7,259 bases of DNA from Chroococcidiopsidaceae cyanobacterium CP_BM_RX_35 (GCA_019242465.1 JAFAVL010000752.1:1-7259), one strand, 5' to 3'. Positions 1 to 6,489 are shown, counted from the first letter of the stretch. The notes: generated by a model from the letters alone, not told the origin. Made by a program: numbers and translations.

Positions 1-766
1 TGCTGTTCTCGAAGCCGACGACATTTTGATGCTTTAAGCTCAGGTTCACAAAGGTGGCATGAGAAACGCTGCCGACCGTAACTACCCCCTTGTCGAAGCC
101 CTCAACCGTCACGTCCTTGATTAACCCTGGACCAAACTCATCCTCGGTTAGGTCGAGACCCACAGACCCTGTTCCATCCCCCGACCTGATCATCAGGTTG
201 CTCACAGTCCCTGCGTTGTGGTTGTTATACCGGATACCAACAGCGCCTGGGTTCTTGATACCAGTGTCAATAGTGAGGTTGTGGATCGAGTTATTAAAGG
301 ACTCGTTGTTGCTGTAGTGACAGTGCAAGACTGGCTTAGTGTGTCCAACCCCGTAACCGGGCGCACGGTCCCGAAGCTTGATCACTGTGTTTGCCTTGCT
401 CTGACCCTGGATAGTGACCCAGCGTTTCCAAGATATCTGGTCAGACACTTTGTAGATCCCGTCTGGGAAGTAGAGGATACGGAAGTTGTTTGGGTCCCCG
501 CCATTGTACCTGTAAGTCTGGTCAATAGAACGTTGAATGGCGGCAGTGTCGTCAGTCACACCGTTCCCCTTCGCGCCAAAGTTCTTGACGTTGATAATAC
601 CCGCGTCGGAAGGATATTCGACTGACTCTGCGGAAGCGGTCGAGGGATACCAGACAATGACAAAAACCGCTATACAAAGCAGCACGACCGCGAGAACAGC
701 ATACAGAAAACGAGCCGCACGACTGCCGATTGTGGTTTTATCTCTACGTCCTAGACTGATTCCCAT
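1..766 (-). CDS. Secreted right-handed beta-helix protein, pectate-lyase-3 / GH28-related (partial, 3' end off left edge)
   Basis: The minus strand is open from ATG 764-766 to the left edge: 255 codons, no stop. An in-frame TAA at 779-781 makes this ATG the first possible start, though no good Shine-Dalgarno precedes it. Residues 1-18 are basic, about 20-40 are hydrophobic, and TASAES (43-48) follows, which fits a signal peptide or N-terminal anchor. Residues 63-78, FGAKGNGVTDDTAAIQ, are the hallmark start of the pectate-lyase-3 (GH55/GH28-related) fold. Then come a YFPDGIYKVS segment (99-108) and a GIKNPGAVGIRYNN stretch (169-182), typical of the first beta-helix coils. Family members cleave or bind polysaccharides outside the cytoplasm. 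Catalytic residues normally lie further downstream, so activity cannot be judged. It lies 93 bp downstream of the polymerase gene on the same strand, so co-transcription is plausible. GC is higher than in most neighbours. The fold is confident; substrate unknown. Confidence 0.88.
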   Translation of the reverse strand, partial: MGISLGRRDKTTIGSRAARFLYAVLAVVLLCIAVFVIVWYPSTASAESVEYPSDAGIINVKNFGAKGNGVTDDTAAIQRSIDQTYRYNGGDPNNFRILYFPDGIYKVSDQISWKRWVTIQGQSKANTVIKLRDRAPGYGVGHTKPVLHCHYSNNESFNNSIHNLTIDTGIKNPGAVGIRYNNHNAGTVSNLMIRSGDGTGSVGLDLTEDEFGPGLIKDVTVEGFDKGVVTVGSVSHATFVNLSLKHQNVVGFENS

Positions 767-792
767 ATAGGTAGTGTCTTAAATTCTGCTAT

Positions 793-826
793 TCGCTGCA
801 AAATTGATAACCTGAACTCGCAGCGA
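793..826. repeat. Inverted repeat in the spacer between polymerase and beta-helix genes
   Basis: TCGCTGC (793-799) pairs perfectly with GCAGCGA (820-826) around a 20-nt loop. The stem is GC-rich in an otherwise AT-rich 93-bp spacer. On minus-strand RNA it would sit after the stop of the polymerase gene (860) and before the start at 766. No uridine run follows on either strand, so a standard intrinsic terminator is unlikely. An mRNA-processing or stabilising stem, or an operator, are possible readings. Confidence 0.4.
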
Positions 827-859
827 TTAATAAATTATGTTCAATTCGAGGTATGGTTG

Positions 860-2272
860 TCACCTCTTCAGCTGTGTTACAGAAGTTGGACCTTGACGCT
901 CAACTACTGTTTTTCCCAGTCTAGCTTCTTGCCATCGCAAGCCAATCATAGCTGCCGTAAAGAGCATATAACCTGGTTCTTCCATTTGAGTAAAAATTAA
1001 ACCAAAAAGACATACGGTTATTAAGATGAATTTAGAGAGGTTGTCCTGACAAAGATATCGCCAGACTAAATACCCAAGAAACAAATACGCGCCTAAACCC
1101 ACTAACCCTAAATCACCCCAGATGCCAGCCCAACTATAAAGCGGGCAGAACATTGTTGATTCTAAAGCTAGCCAACTGTGGTAGTACTCATGTAACATAG
1201 CATCGCTGGCGGGATGTTGTGTCGCACCCAAGGGACCTAAGATTTTCCAATTTTCTTTAATTAGCCAGCCTCCTAGTCGTCCAACTGTATGACCTGGTCC
1301 AAGTCCAAACAACCAATTTAAAGGAGATTGATAAAAGGTGGGAATAATCCGAAAAGCGGCAAGCTTGATTCTCCAAGCCTCACCGTTAGGCCAGTCATAA
1401 GCACCTTTCTTATCCGCATAATTCTTAAAAGCACCAAGGAATTCTAAATTTTCTACGCCCCAGTAAAATGCTAACAGAACCACGGCTATAGCTGTCAAAT
1501 ACTTCAGGGCTTTACTAAGATCCTTAACGTTTATTAAAGCTAAGAGTACCCAACCTATTAGTATTGCCCCCAATACTTGCTTGGAGTCTGAAAGTATTTC
1601 CTGATAAAAAGCAAAGAATAACGTAGTCAAACGGAACCATAAAGGCGCGACTTTAGTGAACAGGAAGTAGTACCAACCGAAATATATAGAGACGGTGGTA
1701 GACACGTAGTTACCTGCTCCCGATACAAAGAAAACTCCTGCCATGCCATCTGTTCCATCTAACCCATTTGCATAAATTTTTCCTGAGTTTATTAGAGGAT
1801 ACTGAATAAAGGCTAAGATCATGTTGATAAAAGAAGACTTGATCAGCCAGCTTCTAAATTGTTCAATGCTTGCAGATGACATTGGAATACTTACAATTGC
1901 TAGCAACAGTATGAAAGACTCAGCAAGCATCATAAAATCAAAAATGACATTTACAAAGCCTGCTTGATTGAGCAACGCACTAGCCGTCATAACTCCAAAT
2001 AAAAGCAGGAGCCCAGCTAGAAGTATCCGGACAATTGAGAGTTGCTGGCGGTCCTTAACTGGACTTGTAGCTAGTATAATACCAACAATAATAGGAACGA
2101 TAAAAAAGTGTAGATGAATCAGAAATGAGGGAGCATGCGTTACCGAGCAAAGGATTCTAGCATAGAAAGCAGTAGAGACTGCAAAAAGTAGCAGCGTTGT
2201 GTTCTTGACCTGTCCTTTTCTTTTTTTTTGAACTAGTACCTGCTGGTTCATTATGTGTGACCAAAAAATCAT
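860..2272 (-). CDS. Polytopic O-antigen ligase/polymerase-like (Wzy/WaaL-type) membrane protein
   Basis: This protein of 470 residues is mostly hydrophobic. I see about 11-12 candidate membrane segments, at roughly 24-42, 49-69, 80-99, 105-130, 145-161, 185-206, 212-225, 233-248, 256-273, 385-405, 414-428 and 432-446. A large hydrophilic loop lies between 274 and 384. It contains FGLGPGHTVGRLGG (322-335) and HEYYHSWLALEST (361-373), the pattern of the long periplasmic loop of O-antigen ligase and polymerase-like proteins. Such proteins join lipid-linked oligosaccharides at the outer face of the cytoplasmic membrane. Neighbouring glycosyltransferases support this role. Sequence alone does not separate polymerase from ligase. 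Two starts are possible: ATG 2272, or ATG 2251 (codon 8, MNQQVLVQ). Neither has a clear Shine-Dalgarno. A weak CTGACC-16-TACAGT promoter-like pair on the minus strand ends 6 nt before ATG 2272, which would favour 2251. A run of nine A residues lies in codons 15-18. Confidence 0.82.
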   Translation of the reverse strand: MIFWSHIMNQQVLVQKKRKGQVKNTTLLLFAVSTAFYARILCSVTHAPSFLIHLHFFIVPIIVGIILATSPVKDRQQLSIVRILLAGLLLLFGVMTASALLNQAGFVNVIFDFMMLAESFILLLAIVSIPMSSASIEQFRSWLIKSSFINMILAFIQYPLINSGKIYANGLDGTDGMAGVFFVSGAGNYVSTTVSIYFGWYYFLFTKVAPLWFRLTTLFFAFYQEILSDSKQVLGAILIGWVLLALINVKDLSKALKYLTAIAVVLLAFYWGVENLEFLGAFKNYADKKGAYDWPNGEAWRIKLAAFRIIPTFYQSPLNWLFGLGPGHTVGRLGGWLIKENWKILGPLGATQHPASDAMLHEYYHSWLALESTMFCPLYSWAGIWGDLGLVGLGAYLFLGYLVWRYLCQDNLSKFILITVCLFGLIFTQMEEPGYMLFTAAMIGLRWQEARLGKTVVERQGPTSVTQLKR

Positions 2273-2364
2273 TTTTTACTGTAGATTTTCTATTGGTTGG
2301 GTCAGGAACACCGCTCTACGTTGGCAGCTAGGGACAGGTACACACATATCATAAATGAGCCTCT
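2273..2364. promoter_or_regulatory. Divergent intergenic region between polymerase (-) and esterase (+)
   Basis: This 92-bp gap is the only upstream space for both flanking genes, so it should carry promoters in both directions unless one lies inside a gene. On the minus strand, CTGACC and TACAGT are separated by 16 bp, each matching 4 of 6 sigma-70 consensus bases. On the plus strand, TTGGCA (2321-2326) is followed by AT-rich TATCAT (2347-2352), but the 20-bp spacing is poor. Two similar 11-mers, GTCAGGAACAC (2301-2311) and GACAGGTACAC (2333-2343), match at 9 of 11 positions and start 32 bp apart, about three helical turns. They could be paired binding sites. All of this is by eye and weak. 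Confidence 0.35.
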
Positions 2365-3702
2365 ATGTTTAAATCTAGATTGAGCTTTCTACTGATACCC
2401 CCAATCGTAGCTCTCCTGTACTTTGGGTGGCAAAGTTGGTTAGTGAGAACGCCACAGCCTTTGCCCCAGCAACCCGCTGTTGCTGGAAGTAACAGTCTTT
2501 TGCCTGGGGGTTATTATCAAGTGTCTATCCCACCTACAAAAGTGGATAAGTATTTATCAGCCGAATATCGACTTTGGATTCCCAATGGCGTGCAAACAAT
2601 CCGTGGTCTAATCGTGAAACAACATGGATGTGGCGATCCGGCAGCAGCGACAGGATTGGAACATGCGAACGATCTTCAGTGGCAGGCATTGGCATCGAAG
2701 CATCATTTTGCCCTTCTCGGTACTAAGCTCCCTACTGGTAATCAGTCATGTGACTACTGGGCTTTGCTAGCCGGTGGTTCTGAAGGTGCTTTTCTCAAGG
2801 CACTTCGTGCTCTCGCGCACAACAGCCGTCATCCAGAATTGAACGATGCGCCTTGGGTATTATGGGGACACTCCGGTGGAGCTGATTGGGTGACACAGAT
2901 GTTACAGAAGCACCCCGACCGTACCATTGCGGTAGTGGCAATGCGCTGTGGTGCGTTTACCTTTTCAGGTATCAATTCAGCGTTACTTGAAGCGCCAGTA
3001 ATGTTTGCATTGGGAGAGAAAGAGCCCAATGCCGAAGAATGTCTTGAGCTACCCAAGAGAGTCTTTTCTCGCTACAGGAAAGCGGGTGCGCTTTGGGCGC
3101 TTGCTGTAGAAGCTAACACCGCTCATGAGTCTAGTGATACGAGGCTTCTAGCAATTCCCTATTTGGACGCAATTATGACTACGCGGCTTGCGGCACATGG
3201 TACTCATCTCCGTCCAATTGATGCCGTAAATGGCTGGCTAGGCAATACCGCTACACATGAAGTCGCCCCAGTTGCTCGGTACAAGGGAAATCCTCTAGCA
3301 GCAGCATGGTTCCCAAACGAGGAAACAGCACGTAAATGGCAGGAATATGTGACTACAGGCAAGATTTCCCCAACTCTGAAGCCCGCCGCGCCAACTAAGA
3401 TATGTGCTACAAAAATTGGGGCAACCGAGGTCTTATTGACATGGAACTTCACCCCCGATCTCGAAAATGGGTTGCCGTCATTTCGCATTTATCGCAACGA
3501 ATCACTACTCAAAACTTTCCAGGGACAGAGGCACAATTTTGGTGACGCGCCAGAACCTCCGAATGTCGCGCTGGAGTTTCGAGACAAAAACGCTATGCCC
3601 AATCCGATTTACACTGTGACAGCTTTCAATGTTCTGGGAGACAGTGCTTCCCAATCAACGTCGAGCTGTAAAGTTTCCCCTAATCACATGAGTTCTAAAT
3701 AA
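2365..3702 (+). CDS. Exported alpha/beta-hydrolase (esterase/depolymerase-like) with C-terminal fibronectin-III-like domain
   Basis: The protein has 445 residues. Residues 1-26 form a short basic start plus a hydrophobic stretch (signal peptide or anchor), followed by a proline-rich linker. The hydrolase part spans about 48-280. QHGCG (86-90) fits the oxyanion region, GHSGG (168-172) is the nucleophile elbow with Ser170, and His254 in NTAHES is the likely catalytic histidine. The acid residue is not certain; it lies probably near 217-225. This layout resembles polyhydroxybutyrate-depolymerase-like and acetyl- or feruloyl-esterase-like proteins. Residues about 343-435, starting PTKICATKIGATEVLLTW and including FRIYRN and YTVTAFN, look like one fibronectin type III module, often a spacer or carbohydrate-binding partner in exported enzymes. 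It is the only plus-strand gene here, amid minus-strand polysaccharide genes, so deacylation of the exported polymer is a reasonable but unproved job. The ATG has only a weak upstream GAG. Its 3' end overlaps the convergent glycosyltransferase by 19 bp. Confidence 0.85.
   Translation: MFKSRLSFLLIPPIVALLYFGWQSWLVRTPQPLPQQPAVAGSNSLLPGGYYQVSIPPTKVDKYLSAEYRLWIPNGVQTIRGLIVKQHGCGDPAAATGLEHANDLQWQALASKHHFALLGTKLPTGNQSCDYWALLAGGSEGAFLKALRALAHNSRHPELNDAPWVLWGHSGGADWVTQMLQKHPDRTIAVVAMRCGAFTFSGINSALLEAPVMFALGEKEPNAEECLELPKRVFSRYRKAGALWALAVEANTAHESSDTRLLAIPYLDAIMTTRLAAHGTHLRPIDAVNGWLGNTATHEVAPVARYKGNPLAAAWFPNEETARKWQEYVTTGKISPTLKPAAPTKICATKIGATEVLLTWNFTPDLENGLPSFRIYRNESLLKTFQGQRHNFGDAPEPPNVALEFRDKNAMPNPIYTVTAFNVLGDSASQSTSSCKVSPNHMSSK
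3684..3702. other. 19-bp convergent gene overlap
   Basis: The TAA of the plus-strand esterase (3700-3702) lies past the TGA of the minus-strand glycosyltransferase (3684-3686 on the plus strand). The two reading frames therefore share 19 bp, tail to tail. Transcripts of either gene must run into the other, giving mutual antisense RNA unless they stop within coding sequence. Confidence 0.85.
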
Positions 3703-4808
3703 AGCTGCAAATATTGATTTGCTATATCCGCTTTTTTAAAGCGGGAATCATCATAATTCTTATTGAAATTGGATCGATTTAAAGAGTGAATAATAGCATG
3801 CGCAAGATTTTCGACTGGTTCTCCTTGCAGGTCAAAATAAGTGCAGTTAGAGAGACCTATTTCCCTAAGTATACGAATGTCAGAACAAACTACCTTACAA
3901 GAAAGTGAAAGTGCCTCAGCAAGCGGCAAGCAAAATCCCTCTATTGAGGAAGGAATTACGAAAAGTTGACAATTGCGATATAGCCAACATAGTTCATCGT
4001 CGTTTACTGCCGAGATTAAGCGTATTTGTTCTTGCAAGCTTAGTACATAGATTTGATGATAGATATTTTCTGTTTCAGGTCCAGAGCTACCAACAATGAC
4101 TAGCTTAGTTGCATTAGTTAATTGTTTCTGCTTTAAGAGTAAAGAATATGCCTGTATCAATAAAGCTAAGTTTTTATTCTTTCGGTGTTGAGCGACACAT
4201 AATATAAAAGGAATGTTTTGAATACCATCATGATTGCTAGGTACCTTAATACAAATGTTGTTGAGATTCACGTAATTATATATCGCAGTTGTTTTCTTCT
4301 TTAAATGAATTTTGGGAAAGTAAAACTTGAGATATTCTAGTGTTGATTGAGAGACGCAGGAAAGACCATCACTATTGTCAATACACTTTTTTAAAAATAA
4401 GCGATTGAATAAGACTTGTTTAGTGCCAAAGTTTTCGGGGCATTGAAAAGGATATAGATCGTGAATCGTTGTAACTACAGAACATGGGTACTGCCATCGA
4501 AAGAAAGGTATTGGAAATGACATATGTACTATATTAGGCTGAAGACTGTTTACTAATTTGGGTAATCCAAATAAGAACCAGCTATTTCTTGAAAGCGAGC
4601 TATTTTTAATATTTATGTCAATTAGCCTAATTTTCTCTGATGAGAGCGTTAAAACCTTTTCAAAGTAGTATTTCTGCCATGCTCCTGTAACTAGAGTTAC
4701 CTGGGTCACTTCTTCAATGTCAGCAAGACATTGAGCAAGGTTGGCAGCATGTCTACAGACACCAGTTGGTTGTAAAGGTCTATGTAGGACAGGAATTAAA
4801 ACGTGCAT
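3684..4808 (-). CDS. GT4-family glycosyltransferase
   Basis: The protein has 374 residues and no membrane segment; it is a GT-B-fold retaining enzyme that would transfer a sugar from a nucleotide donor on the cytoplasmic side. The N-terminal acceptor half includes PTGVCRHAANLAQCL (14-28), the usual glycine-rich start region, and TIHDLYPF (114-121). The donor-binding half begins near 198 with IPFILCVAQHRKNKNL (199-214). It carries the canonical EX7E motif: E290-GFCLPLA-E298 in IPSSIEGFCLPLAEAL. Length is normal for the family. It starts 25 bp after the 414-residue glycosyltransferase on the same strand, so the two are probably one operon. Codon third positions are strongly A/T: one hand-counted 60-base line (4261-4320) is 28% GC, well below both neighbours, which suggests separate acquisition. 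The last 19 bases overlap the convergent esterase gene. Donor and acceptor cannot be predicted. Confidence 0.9.
   Translation of the reverse strand: MHVLIPVLHRPLQPTGVCRHAANLAQCLADIEEVTQVTLVTGAWQKYYFEKVLTLSSEKIRLIDINIKNSSLSRNSWFLFGLPKLVNSLQPNIVHMSFPIPFFRWQYPCSVVTTIHDLYPFQCPENFGTKQVLFNRLFLKKCIDNSDGLSCVSQSTLEYLKFYFPKIHLKKKTTAIYNYVNLNNICIKVPSNHDGIQNIPFILCVAQHRKNKNLALLIQAYSLLLKQKQLTNATKLVIVGSSGPETENIYHQIYVLSLQEQIRLISAVNDDELCWLYRNCQLFVIPSSIEGFCLPLAEALSLSCKVVCSDIRILREIGLSNCTYFDLQGEPVENLAHAIIHSLNRSNFNKNYDDSRFKKADIANQYLQLYLELM
3707..3744 (+). terminator. Two adjacent hairpins just after the esterase stop, inside the antisense gene end
   Basis: GCAAAT-attg-ATTTGC (3707-3722) is a 6-bp stem with a 4-nt loop. 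CCGCTTT-ttt-AAAGCGG (3728-3744) is a perfect 7-bp stem with a 3-nt loop. Both begin within 26 bp of the esterase stop codon, where its terminator would be expected. The following plus-strand sequence, GAATCATCATAATTCTT, is AT-rich but is not a clean U-run, so efficiency is doubtful. Both lie in the last codons of the minus-strand glycosyltransferase, so the stems may be partly chance coding sequence. Confidence 0.35.
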
Positions 4809-4833
4809 AGTTAAAGCTCGACTAGTTTCCTGA

Positions 4834-6078
4834 CTAAACTTGGTTTAGAAATTTTTTTAGGGCAAAGGTTTCATAAACTTGGGCTAGCTGTTTACCCTTA
4901 GCTTCCCAGCTGTAGTAGGCTCTAACTCGTTGCTGACCTGCCTTACCTATTCTCACTCGCAGGTCTTTATCCGCTGCAAGTTTGATCATCACCTTAGCTA
5001 AGGCACTTATTGTTTGCTCTGGATCGCAAGCCGGAACTTTGAAGCCTGTTTCTTGAGTAACCTGTTCTGCTGGTCCTCCTAGATCTAAACAAATGACGGG
5101 TCTTCCTGCTGCCATTGCCTCTAAGCATACCCACCCTCCTGAATCGTGTAGACTAGGATGCACGAGTATTGAACACTGTCCTAACTTAAGGAGGACTTCG
5201 TCGCGAGACAGATGTCCCCAGAACTTAACTTGGCAAGCAATACCTGAATCTAAGGCTAGAGCCTGAAGCCGATCCCACTCAGGTCCGTCACCCAAAATCC
5301 AGTACTCTGCATCACGTAGATTGGCCTGAGCAAAAGCACGTAAACTCAGATGGAAGCCCTTCCAGTGTAATAGGCGAGCAATGCTGATGAAGCGCAGGGG
5401 AGAGGTGTCTGGGGGTGAACACTGAGCCAATTGATCGAGTTCCTGTTGGGACAGGGCTGTCTCTGAAGATATCTGCACAAAATCCGCACCCATTTGGCGT
5501 ACTCTTCTAGCCGTGTCCTCAGTAGTAGCGTAAGCGATCGCACTTCGTCGTGCAGTGAGATGAGTAAATGGATCTTGCTCTCCTAACCAACGAGCTAGGA
5601 AGCGCAGAGTTTCGTAAAGTTTGTTGCTGAAGCTGAAGCCGCGCCAAAAAGCTGAAGGAGTTGATTCCCCGCCTCCTACTGAACCCCAAATAAAAGGTAT
5701 GGGTAGTAGAGACAAGAAACTGGGGCTGGAGTACTTGACAAAGGTGACATGGTGTACCAGATCGAAGCCGATTTGATGGTGGAGTTGCGATGCCACGAAA
5801 TATGCCTGAATTTGCCAGAGATAATAGTGGATTTGCATAGCTCCAAACTGACCCCAGCGTAAACTATCTCTCCAAAAAGGCAGGGTGAAATAGACAAAGT
5901 TGAGATTGGGGGTGGGGTTGCGTGCCAATTCGGCTTCAATAGCATCGCGGCTTTCATCTGGTCGGGTTAGTACCCAGACATAGTGGTATTTAGCAACCTC
6001 TCGAGCAACATTCCAACCAACTCCACGCTCAGAGCCCTTACCGGGTTCACAAGAATATGCAGATATAAGAACTTTCAT
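4834..6078 (-). CDS. GT4-family glycosyltransferase
   Basis: The protein has 414 residues and a GT-B fold, probably cytoplasmic or peripheral at the membrane. The N-terminal domain starts MKVLISAYSCEPGKGSERGV, a glycine-rich acceptor-side signature of this subgroup, often seen in cyanobacterial genomes. DLVHHVTFVKYSSPSF (106-121) and IWGSVGGGESTP (130-141) follow. The donor domain covers about 225-385: FISIARLLHWKGFHLSLRAF (230-249), ILGDGPE (261-267), and HDSGGWVCLEAMAAGRPVI (311-329). In the last block the usual EX7E reads D312-X7-E320, a first-position Asp for Glu. Length is normal. The ATG at 6078 is preceded by GGGA about 11-14 nt upstream, a weak ribosome binding site at long spacing. 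GC is near 48% in a sampled line, and the gene contains the window's HIP1 site. The next gene starts 25 bp after its stop. It probably adds one sugar of the repeat unit; the sugar is not predictable. Confidence 0.92.
   Translation of the reverse strand: MKVLISAYSCEPGKGSERGVGWNVAREVAKYHYVWVLTRPDESRDAIEAELARNPTPNLNFVYFTLPFWRDSLRWGQFGAMQIHYYLWQIQAYFVASQLHHQIGFDLVHHVTFVKYSSPSFLSLLPIPFIWGSVGGGESTPSAFWRGFSFSNKLYETLRFLARWLGEQDPFTHLTARRSAIAYATTEDTARRVRQMGADFVQISSETALSQQELDQLAQCSPPDTSPLRFISIARLLHWKGFHLSLRAFAQANLRDAEYWILGDGPEWDRLQALALDSGIACQVKFWGHLSRDEVLLKLGQCSILVHPSLHDSGGWVCLEAMAAGRPVICLDLGGPAEQVTQETGFKVPACDPEQTISALAKVMIKLAADKDLRVRIGKAGQQRVRAYYSWEAKGKQLAQVYETFALKKFLNQV
5534..5541. other. HIP1 palindrome (GCGATCGC)
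   Basis: This is a perfect octamer GCGATCGC inside the 414-residue glycosyltransferase gene. HIP1 is strongly over-represented in many cyanobacterial genomes. I found one copy in the 7.3-kb window, so it supports but does not prove the taxonomic reading. Confidence 0.6.
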
Positions 6079-6291
6079 GGTTTAATTTATCCCTGGTTTT
6101 TGGACCTTTTGCTCTTTCAAAGTTTTCAGTAAAAACCATATTCTAAAGGAGAGGAAGTTTATAGCTATCATAGTTCAGTTTTAGAAAGATTATGCGCGCG
6201 AATAGCTTGAAAAAGTTAAAGATTGATAATTATTTGTTAGAAACCACAAATAATTTCTTAGTAATGTCAATTTTAATATGCTAGTAAATCT
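6079..6291 (-). promoter_or_regulatory. AT-rich leader region upstream of the two-glycosyltransferase operon
   Basis: This stretch holds no credible gene and is the likely leader or promoter region for the gene starting at 6078. On the minus strand, TATGAT (plus-strand 6167-6172) resembles a -10 box about 90 nt before the start codon. I see no convincing -35 at the right spacing. Nearer the start there is only the weak GGGA site. The right part contains the inverted repeat at 6228-6255. Confidence 0.3.
6228..6255. repeat. Perfect 10-bp inverted repeat, 8-nt loop
   Basis: AATTATTTGT (6228-6237) and ACAAATAATT (6246-6255) are perfect reverse complements around TAGAAACC. The arms have only one G-C and one C-G pair near the loop (GT/AC ends), so an RNA stem would be weak, and no U-run follows. 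It lies about 36 bp past the end of the small ORF and 150 bp before the start at 6078. It could be a protein-binding site for the glycosyltransferase operon or a poor terminator of upstream transcription. Confidence 0.5.
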
Positions 6292-6489
6292 TTAATATGA
6301 GGTCTGAAGATTATTAATTTTAGAAAAAGTTCGCATTGAGTCACTATCTTTATCTGCTTCCATTGCTTGCCAAGGGTATCTTGCTAGACGATGCATCAAC
6401 ATGCCTTTCTTTGCATCAACATACCTTTCTTTACAAACTAGATGCATTACAGCAGCTTCTTGAAAAAGAATAACTCGAAAAACTTTCAC
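6292..6489 (-). CDS. Doubtful small protein, 65 residues, unknown function
   Basis: The frame starts at GTG (6487-6489 on the plus strand) with AAGGA 5 nt before it, the best ribosome binding site in the window. It begins 8 bp after the stop of the right-edge gene, as an operon member would. The product would be basic to neutral, starting MKVFRVILFQEAAVMHLVCK, with RLARYPWQAMEADKDSDS in the middle. There is no signal peptide, membrane segment or motif I recognise. Its third codon positions are A/T-rich like those of the right-edge gene. Against it are the small size, the non-ATG start, and a 20-bp tandem duplication inside (6391-6430) that is not a multiple of three. It could be a real small gene, a fragment of a decayed longer gene, or a chance frame. 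Confidence 0.3.
   Translation of the reverse strand: MKVFRVILFQEAAVMHLVCKERYVDAKKGMLMHRLARYPWQAMEADKDSDSMRTFSKINNLQTSY
6391..6430. repeat. Tandem duplication, two 20-bp units
   Basis: Unit 1, ATGCATCAACATGCCTTTCT (6391-6410), and unit 2, TTGCATCAACATACCTTTCT (6411-6430), match at 18 of 20 positions and abut exactly. The unit length is not a multiple of three, so the copy event shifts the frame of anything coding through it. It lies inside the doubtful small ORF. Confidence 0.85.

Noticed and set aside
90..317. Plus-strand 75-residue open frame (also 537-770, 77 residues)
   Set aside because: Antisense to the same beta-helix gene, with low-complexity composition typical of a shadow frame.
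218..625. Plus-strand 135-residue open frame
   Set aside because: It lies wholly antisense to the beta-helix gene, whose minus frame has a signal peptide and family motif; the plus frame shows neither.
2263..2277. A6-T-C-A-T6 palindrome over the polymerase start
   Set aside because: Simple AT-rich run; a one-base centre cannot form an RNA loop, and no function is supportable.
2355..2372. Five-codon upstream ORF (ATG AGC CTC TAT GTT TAA) overlapping the esterase start
   Set aside because: Too short to distinguish from chance; no ribosome binding site of its own.
3204..3488. Minus-strand 94-residue open frame inside the esterase gene (also 2829-3056)
   Set aside because: Antisense shadows of a gene with clear hydrolase and FN3 signatures; no motif of their own.
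3905..4099. Plus-strand 64-residue frame within the 374-residue GT4
   Set aside because: Antisense to the conserved EX7E region of the glycosyltransferase.
5676..5957. Minus-strand open frames in other phases within the 414-residue GT4 (also 5346-5543)
   Set aside because: Same strand but different frame from a well-supported GT4 gene; no ribosome binding site or motif.
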